Below are positions 4,342-8,006 of a stretch of DNA of 8,006 nt, piece after piece. The stretch comes from JBBRLG01 sp038231495 (GTDB lineage: Bacteria > Planctomycetota > Planctomycetia > Gemmatales > Gemmataceae): assembly GCA_038231495.1 (NCBI GenBank), contig JBBRLG010000354.1, positions 1-8,006 of the forward strand, given 5' to 3'. A program made the position numbers and the translations under genes. The notes beneath the pieces were generated by a model. It did not search any database and was not told the origin of the DNA. It saw only the letters and a program-made list of their open reading frames with translations. Numbering within the stretch: position 1 is the stretch's first letter; the number at the start of each line of letters is the position of its first letter.

Positions 4342-6963
4342 CTACGTCGTTACCGCCGCCGCCCTGCAGGGTGATCGGCGCGCGCGGGCCTCCTGGACGT
4401 TGAACGTGTCATTGCCCGCGCCGCCCTCGACCGCCACGTTCATCGGCGCGAGCAAACCCTTGAGGGCGGCGGGCGTGGTCGCCACGGTGAAGTGGTTGTT
4501 GCCCTGGGGCAGGCGGACGTCCAGGTTCTGGACGCCGGACATCTCGACGCCGAAGAACGGCACCGTGTTCGGGTCGATGCCGGTGCCCAGGCCGAACCCT
4601 TCGAGACTGTAGTAAACGTCCTGAATCTGGCGGCCGTTCGGCCCGAGCGCCGGCTTGAACACGCCCTTGCCGTCCGCACCCTGGCCGACCTTCTGGACCC
4701 GGCCGATCGAGCGGGCGACCAGCGTGCCGGTCGTGACCGTGCCGGTCTCGTCGTGGACGACGAGGGTGTTGGTGCCCGGCCCGCCGATGATCTTCACCGG
4801 GGCGTTCATCAGGTAGCCGTAGCGGTTCGACCCGGTGCCGCCGAACACGGTGGCCAGGTTGGTGATCCGCTGCGAATTGGTCGAGTCCTCGCGCAGCACG
4901 AGGAAGGTCTTGAGCAGGAAGCGGCTGTCGCCGGCCCCGCCGTGCAGGTAGAGCATGCCGCGATTGTGATCGACCTCGAAGCGGCTGTTGCCCAAACCGC
5001 CCAGGATGAAGCGCGGGTCGCTGTTGCCGTTGGTCATGTTGTCCGTGTCGGCCACGGGCACGCCGTCGGGGAATTCCAGGGTACGGTTGCCGGGGTCGGG
5101 CTTGAGCGGCACCGTCCCGACCACGGCGTTGTCGTCGCCCGAGCCGAAGTTGACGACGGTCAGGGCGGCGGTGTCGTTGGACAACAGGTTGTCGTTGCCG
5201 CCGAAGGTGTTGACCGTCAACCGTTGCACGCCGCGGTAGGTGATGGTGTCGTGGTGGACGTCGGCCGGGTCGCCGAACAGGATGGTGCCGACCCGCGCCG
5301 CGCCGGAGCCGGCCGCGTTGAGCGTGAAGTTGTCGGCGCGGTCCGTGCCGTCAACGATCAACTCGTTGGAACCCTGGCCGGAATTGCTCTGCACGACGTT
5401 GAAGACGGCCCTGGTCTGGCCGGTGGCGTTGATGAGGTAATGCTCGACGAACTTGTCGGCCGTGTTGCCCTTGTTGTCCAGGTTGACGGTCTCGGTCCAA
5501 GGCGTCACCGCGATGGGCGTGCCGCCGACGTAGACGACGCCGTCCTTGCTGCCGACGACGAGCGTGTTGTTGCCCAGGCCGCCGTTGAGGTTCGCGGTCG
5601 CGAACAGGTTGGTGACGTCCTCGACGATGGCACCGGCGGCGTAGGGGTCGCCCAGGTTCGGTGTCGTGAAATTCGGCAGCGGCGAGGCCGTTAGCCGCTG
5701 CGCCAGGGCCGCCTCGGTCTCCGGCCCGCTCGTGGCGTACGCCCCGCCGTTTGTGCCCAGGATGGTGCCGATGACGAGCTTATTGCCGAACAGCGACATG
5801 TCGGCGTTGTGGGTTTCGATCAGGATGTTGTTGCTGGTCGGGCTGATGAAGGTATCGAAGCCCGCGCCGCCGGTGAACGTGACCTGGCCCTGGCCGCCTT
5901 CGAGGATTTCGCCGGTCGGCCCGCCGATCAGCGAGGCGTTGCCCGCCCCGGAAATCAGGTGCAAGTTGGTCGGGTTCGGCGAACCCCCAGGCCGCTGGCG
6001 TCCAGCGTGTCGCCGCCGCCGGCCCCGTCGATGGTCAGGGTATCGCCCTTGGCTTGCAGGCTGTTGCCGATGAAGAACGTCGTCACGCCCTCGTCGAGTA
6101 CCTGGATCTGTTGATTCAGGTTGTTGGTGCCGGGGTTCACGCCGGAAACGATGAAGTGGTCGAACCCGGCCGTCCCCTGAAGGGTGATGGCGTTGGCCGT
6201 GGTGGTGGGGAATACGCTCAGCGTCGGCACACTGACGCCGGCCGCGTTGTTCGTGGGCGTGCCCTGCACGATCAACTGGCCCAGGTTGAGCTTCACTGTG
6301 CCGACGCCGGAGCCGTTCAAGGGGGCCACGGTGATGTGGTCGGTGCCCGGCCCGGCGTTGAAATCCAGTTCCGTGACGCTGTTGCCCCGCAGGGAGGCGT
6401 AGGGCGTCGTGCCGTGGCACCGGGCGGCCCGTGCGCGCGATGGGTCCGACGGTGAAGCCGACGCCGAGGCTGCCGAACGAGATGCCGAACAGCCGGGCGC
6501 TGACCGTGGCGCTGCCCGAGGCGGTAAAGGCCACATCGTCGAGGCGGATGTCGATGTCGAAATTGCCGACGATGCCGAAGTCGCTGGTGCCCAGCGTCAG
6601 GCTGCCGTTCAGGTGGATGTGGAACGTGCCTTCCGAGCTAAGCCAGCCCGCCGCGCCGAGCGTCGCGATGCCGAAGAAGCTCATGCTGGCGTGGAAGTCG
6701 ATGACCCACTGGCCCATGCCGAGGGTGAAGACCGTGCCGTCGCTCACCACGACCCGGCCGCCGCCGACCTGGATGGTGAAGGAGGCGTCGAAGCTGAGGA
6801 TTTCCAGGACCTTGACCTGCCCGGTCAGGGCGTTGGCGATCATCAGGTTCGCCTGGATGCTGGCGACGATGTAGACCGATGGGCTGGCGTTCGGGTCCTG
6901 GGTGCCGTCGAGCTGGGGCTTGCCGGCGAAGATGCTGATCGTCGTCGGGTCGCCGGGGTTCAA
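4342..6963 (-). CDS. fragment 2: beta module plus first RTX-like repeat series
   Basis: The frame has 873 codons and opens with TTG inside a continuous protein trace, so the start is not real. Residues 1-173 are genuine and beta-rich: KVLEILSFDASFTI, FFGIATLG at 96-103, then SARLFGISFGSLGVGFTVG. Residues about 183-326 are nonsense rich in R, H, P and Q; the true protein there is in the frame of 6536-5955. From about 327 the frame is genuine again, with RTX-like motifs such as GGAGFDTFIS, GGLGNNTLVVG, GGAGDSRFLL, GGTGSNRYGYL, GGPGTNTLVV and, near the end, GGAGNDTFNV. The last about 15 residues are again out of frame. Similar repeat series bind calcium in RTX proteins, but many of the aspartates here are asparagine, so binding is doubtful. 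No enzyme domain is visible. Confidence 0.65.
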   Translation of the reverse strand: MNPGDPTTISIFAGKPQLDGTQDPNASPSVYIVASIQANLMIANALTGQVKVLEILSFDASFTIQVGGGRVVVSDGTVFTLGMGQWVIDFHASMSFFGIATLGAAGWLSSEGTFHIHLNGSLTLGTSDFGIVGNFDIDIRLDDVAFTASGSATVSARLFGISFGSLGVGFTVGPIARTGRPVPRHDALRLPAGQQRHGTGFQRRAGHRPHHRGPLERLRRRHSEAQPGPVDRAGHAHEQRGRRQCADAERIPHHHGQRHHPSGDGRVRPLHRFRREPRHQQPESTDPGTRRGRDDVLHRQQPASQGRYPDHRRGRRRRHAGRQRPGGSPNPTNLHLISGAGNASLIGGPTGEILEGGQGQVTFTGGAGFDTFISPTSNNILIETHNADMSLFGNKLVIGTILGTNGGAYATSGPETEAALAQRLTASPLPNFTTPNLGDPYAAGAIVEDVTNLFATANLNGGLGNNTLVVGSKDGVVYVGGTPIAVTPWTETVNLDNKGNTADKFVEHYLINATGQTRAVFNVVQSNSGQGSNELIVDGTDRADNFTLNAAGSGAARVGTILFGDPADVHHDTITYRGVQRLTVNTFGGNDNLLSNDTAALTVVNFGSGDDNAVVGTVPLKPDPGNRTLEFPDGVPVADTDNMTNGNSDPRFILGGLGNSRFEVDHNRGMLYLHGGAGDSRFLLKTFLVLREDSTNSQRITNLATVFGGTGSNRYGYLMNAPVKIIGGPGTNTLVVHDETGTVTTGTLVARSIGRVQKVGQGADGKGVFKPALGPNGRQIQDVYYSLEGFGLGTGIDPNTVPFFGVEMSGVQNLDVRLPQGNNHFTVATTPAALKGLLAPMNVAVEGGAGNDTFNVQEARARRSPCRAAAVTT
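4741..4944 (-). repeat. long-range duplicated module, first copy
   Basis: The order HGGAGDSRFLLKTFLVLRED, then QRITNL, GGTGSNRYGYL, APVKIIGG and GTNTLVV matches the block at 1914-2102 (NGGGGNNTFVIRSFVKLD, QRIVNV, GGLGSNVSSYE, APVPIDGG, FNKLVII) in every element and in similar spacing. The two copies lie about 2.8 kb apart, which points to duplication of a whole repeat block in the protein's history. Confidence 0.6.
5955..6536 (-). CDS. fragment 2b: true reading frame inside fragment 2
   Basis: Between about 6418 and 5985 the real protein is in this frame, not in the longer frame that overlaps it. It reads TTPYASLRGNSVTELDFNAG, then PGTDHITVAPLNGSGVG, and later GAGGGDTLDASGLG, all in the style of the flanking repeats. 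The overlapping long frame is R/H/P/Q-rich nonsense here. Entry needs one extra base near 6418 (a CC that should be C, giving PVHGTTPY). Exit needs one missing base in a run of five G on the minus strand (plus-strand CCCCC near 5985-5990). The first about 40 residues and the last about 10 are out of frame. Because two opposite single-base changes cancel each other, a gene caller would hide this segment. Confidence 0.65.
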   Translation of the reverse strand: MWPLPPRAAPRSAPGCSASRSAASASASPSDPSRARAARCHGTTPYASLRGNSVTELDFNAGPGTDHITVAPLNGSGVGTVKLNLGQLIVQGTPTNNAAGVSVPTLSVFPTTTANAITLQGTAGFDHFIVSGVNPGTNNLNQQIQVLDEGVTTFFIGNSLQAKGDTLTIDGAGGGDTLDASGLGVRRTRPTCT

Positions 6964-7760
6964 GAGCGGCAGGAACGCCTGCGGGATGATGAAGGTCTGT
7001 CCTGGAAGGTCGTGTTGAAGACGACCGTCACCTTGCCGGAGGCGGAGAACAGGTTGCCGATGTTGGGCAGGCCGATGTCCGCCGAGGAGCCGATCGCGAA
7101 CCGTCCGGCAACGCCCGGACTCTGGCCCGCCCCGACGCCGGTGACGATGATCAGCAGGCCGCTCGCCTGGCCGTAGACGAGCTTGGAGCTGCCCGCGCCG
7201 AACGACAGCGAGGCGGTGGCGTAAATCTCGAAGACCGTCGGGTCGATCTTGAGGTGGAAGCCGCCGTTCAGGTTGAGCAAGTCGGTGGTCGTGCCCGGCG
7301 GGCGCACGCGGAGCTGCCCGACCAGTTGCAGGGTGAAGTTCTGCTTGGGCAGGTTGAAGGTCTGCGTCAGGTTGCCGCCGTTGGGTCCGATGCCCTTGAG
7401 GGTCAAGGTCTCGGTCTTCGGGTAGTCGGTGGTGTTGATCTGCAGCGTGCCGCTGGCGTCGAGGAAGATGCCGTACTGCTCGAGCACCTTGAAATTGGTC
7501 CCCAACGTGGCCACGCCCCAGAACTGCGGGGCGTTGCTCAGCGTGTTGCTGGTGTCGAGGATGAAACGGCCGGCGGTCGCGCCGACCGTGCCGAGCTTAA
7601 CGATCGACAGCTGGCCGTCGAAGCTCAGCGTGAAGACCTTGCGGACGCTGTCGATTTCCAGCATCGCCGCGGCTTCGAGGGAGAGCAACGGCGGGTGGGG
7701 CAAATCTTTCGGGGAGCGAAACGCTTGCTGCCCTCGCCCCCGAGGTGCGCGGCGAGCCAT
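6960..7760 (-). CDS. fragment 1: N-terminal beta-rich modules of the giant protein
   Basis: The frame has 266 codons from ATG 7760. Residues 1 to about 25 (arginine/proline-rich) look like translated intergenic DNA, while protein-like sequence begins near residue 26. The ATG at 7664 (residue 33) is an alternative start, but neither looks like a true N-terminus since there is no signal peptide. Residues 33-122 form one beta-rich module containing FWGVATLG (80-87); about 160-250 form a second ending SASGKVTVVFNTTFQ. The last 13 residues are out of frame, because the natural continuation QTFIIPQAFLPLL is in the next frame. The switch lies near 7005 and corresponds to one missing base, as if CAGGGACAG had become CAGGACAG. 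Function unknown; no catalytic motif seen. Probable role: extracellular structural segment. Confidence 0.6.
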   Translation of the reverse strand: MARRAPRGRGQQAFRSPKDLPHPPLLSLEAAAMLEIDSVRKVFTLSFDGQLSIVKLGTVGATAGRFILDTSNTLSNAPQFWGVATLGTNFKVLEQYGIFLDASGTLQINTTDYPKTETLTLKGIGPNGGNLTQTFNLPKQNFTLQLVGQLRVRPPGTTTDLLNLNGGFHLKIDPTVFEIYATASLSFGAGSSKLVYGQASGLLIIVTGVGAGQSPGVAGRFAIGSSADIGLPNIGNLFSASGKVTVVFNTTFQDRPSSSRRRSCRS

Positions 7761-7780
7761 TCACCGACGGTGGCAGCTTT

Positions 7781-7814
7781 TTCGCGTGCGCCAGCGTCCG
7801 CTGGCGCACGCGAA
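7781..7814. repeat. perfect 16-bp inverted repeat with 2-base spacer
   Basis: TTCGCGTGCGCCAGCG (7781-7796) and CGCTGGCGCACGCGAA (7799-7814) are exact reverse complements around TC. The stem is 13 G/C and 3 A/T pairs, so it would be very stable as DNA cruciform or RNA hairpin. There is no T-tract directly after it on either strand, so it is not a standard terminator. It resembles a REP-like palindromic intergenic repeat, a class common in planctomycete genomes; that assignment is inference. Confidence 0.8.
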
Positions 7815-7831
7815 CGACACCCGGTTTTCCT

Positions 7832-7884
7832 TTGGCGAGGGTCGGCCTTGTTCGTGGCGAGGGTCGAGATTGGCGAGGGTCGAT
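7832..7884 (+). repeat. three copies of TTGGCGAGGGTCG, right-hand cluster
   Basis: Copies lie at 7832-7844, 7855-7866 (lacking the first T) and 7870-7882. The last two reproduce the 16-bp tandem spacing seen at 406-437, and the 30 bases at 7855-7884 are identical to 407-436 in the same orientation. The first copy is separated by a different 10-base spacer. Confidence 0.85.
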
Positions 7885-7903
7885 CGGGGGGACTTTCTCA
7901 AAG

Positions 7904-7925
7904 GCGGTGTACATAGCGGTGTACA
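7904..7925 (+). repeat. doubled GCGGTGTACA motif (12-bp period)
   Basis: GCGGTGTACA occurs at 7904-7913 and again at 7916-7925, separated by TA; each contains the palindrome TGTACA. A 12-bp offset is a little over one helical turn, so a dimeric DNA-binding protein could see both. It could equally be a small chance duplication. No adjacent gene start is visible to give it a regulatory role. Confidence 0.45.
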
Positions 7926-8006
7926 ACAGCGGACAGTTGGCTCGGCGCTCGTCGGCGCAGGTGGGCGCCGCAAAAGACGCTACACCAATACCTTACGCCA
8001 GCGCCG

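Larger units (their letters stand above)
502..7760 (-). pseudogene. giant RTX-like, beta-rich surface-type protein gene, broken by single-base frame changes
   Basis: Five long minus-strand frames and two shorter ones join end to end into a single protein-like trace from about 7700 to about 640. At each join the protein sense continues with no loss of residues in the next frame. Joins lie near 7005, 6418, 5985, 4378, 3118, 1860 and 1734. Examples: LDASGLG in one frame continues as GGSPNPTNLHL in another, and LEVLP continues as LVGLGDNPINL. Composition is rich in G, N, T, V and D with alternating hydrophobic beta strands. Repeated GGxGxD/N motifs and almost no cysteine fit a large exported planctomycete protein of the RTX/hemolysin-type-repeat kind. 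No signal peptide, LPXTG or other anchor is visible, because both true ends appear to be missing. The outer parts of the span (7700-7760 and 502-640) are probably not genuine coding sequence. The gene is either a pseudogene or intact but carrying read errors. Confidence 0.75.
7700..8006. other. intergenic region with repeats, no supported gene
   Basis: Beyond the N-terminal end of the large gene trace I find no convincing coding sequence. The minus-strand frames here run straight through the hairpin and the TTGGCGAGGGTCG copies and are arginine/proline-rich, as expected of translated repeats. The region holds the hairpin at 7781-7814, three GAGGGTCG cores at 7837-7882, and the doubled TGTACA motif at 7904-7925. 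It also has a small 6-bp stem with a 6-base loop at 7953-7970. No promoter could be assigned for the large gene. Confidence 0.5.

Noticed and set aside
3191..4612. Long plus-strand open frame (473 codons)
   Set aside because: It is antisense to the GGEPVL region, with R/V/D-rich low-complexity translation and no recognisable motif. The minus strand explains the sequence.
4492..5694. Plus-strand open frame (400 codons)
   Set aside because: It is the mirror of the RTX-like repeats; its regularity comes from the repeated codons on the other strand.
1734..7005. Programmed ribosomal frameshifting or phase variation to explain the frame changes
   Set aside because: Seven scattered sites of mixed sign with only short homopolymers and no shared slippery motif do not fit a programmed mechanism; errors or decay are simpler.
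6409..7176. Plus-strand open frame (255 codons), acidic/alanine-rich
   Set aside because: It is antisense shadow of the N-terminal beta modules, with no start signal and no domain signature.
7781..7814. Rho-independent terminator
   Set aside because: The stem is strong but no run of T follows directly on either strand; the nearest TTTT on the plus strand is about 10 bases away.
7597..7926. Minus-strand frame beginning with a TTG and reading MYTAMYTAFEK
   Set aside because: It reads straight through the GAGGGTCG repeats and the perfect hairpin and is Arg/Pro/Ser-rich. The apparent N-terminal repeat is just the doubled TGTACACCGC motif.

Overview
The window looks like GC-rich chromosomal DNA from a planctomycete, most likely a Gemmata-type lineage. 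This is inferred from one very large repeat-rich surface-type protein, an IS5-type transposase start, and repeat-laden intergenic DNA. No rRNA or housekeeping gene fixes the taxonomy. The dominant object is a single minus-strand coding trace from about 7700 down to about 640. It encodes roughly 2,350 residues of beta-rich, glycine/asparagine/threonine-rich, RTX-like protein. At least seven single-base frame changes break it into overlapping open frames, and I see no substitution-type stop codon inside the reconstructed trace. An automatic gene caller would report five or more separate 'hypothetical proteins'. I read them as one gene, either carrying sequencing indels or recently decayed.

Left edge (1-140): the first 27 codons of an IS5-family transposase on the minus strand, running out of the window, with its probable element end near 118-140. 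At 170-385 (plus strand) lies the C-terminal remnant of an unrecognised protein with visibly lower GC. At 386-640 there is repeat DNA: a 16-bp tandem unit, and an 111-bp nested inverted-repeat element lying just past the 3' end of the large gene.

Centre (640-7700, minus strand, read from high to low coordinates): an N-terminal beta-rich region with three related modules (7700-6430); a first series of RTX-like GGxGxD/N repeats (6430-4380); a region with a short recurrent GGEPVL-type motif (4380-3120); a second RTX-like series that contains a module resembling one in the first series (3120-1735); and two tandem 127-residue repeats at the C-terminal end (1410-649).

Right edge (7700-8006): no gene that I can support. 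It holds a perfect 16-bp-arm hairpin, three copies of the TTGGCGAGGGTCG core, and a doubled TGTACA-containing motif. An exact 30-bp repeat occurs in the same orientation on both sides of the large gene (407-436 and 7855-7884). Neither a convincing start nor a convincing C-terminus of the gene is visible, so it appears as a headless and tailless coding island bracketed by this repeat. Apart from the transposase, nothing here suggests enzymatic function. The large protein is probably exported and structural or adhesive, which is an inference from composition and repeat type.
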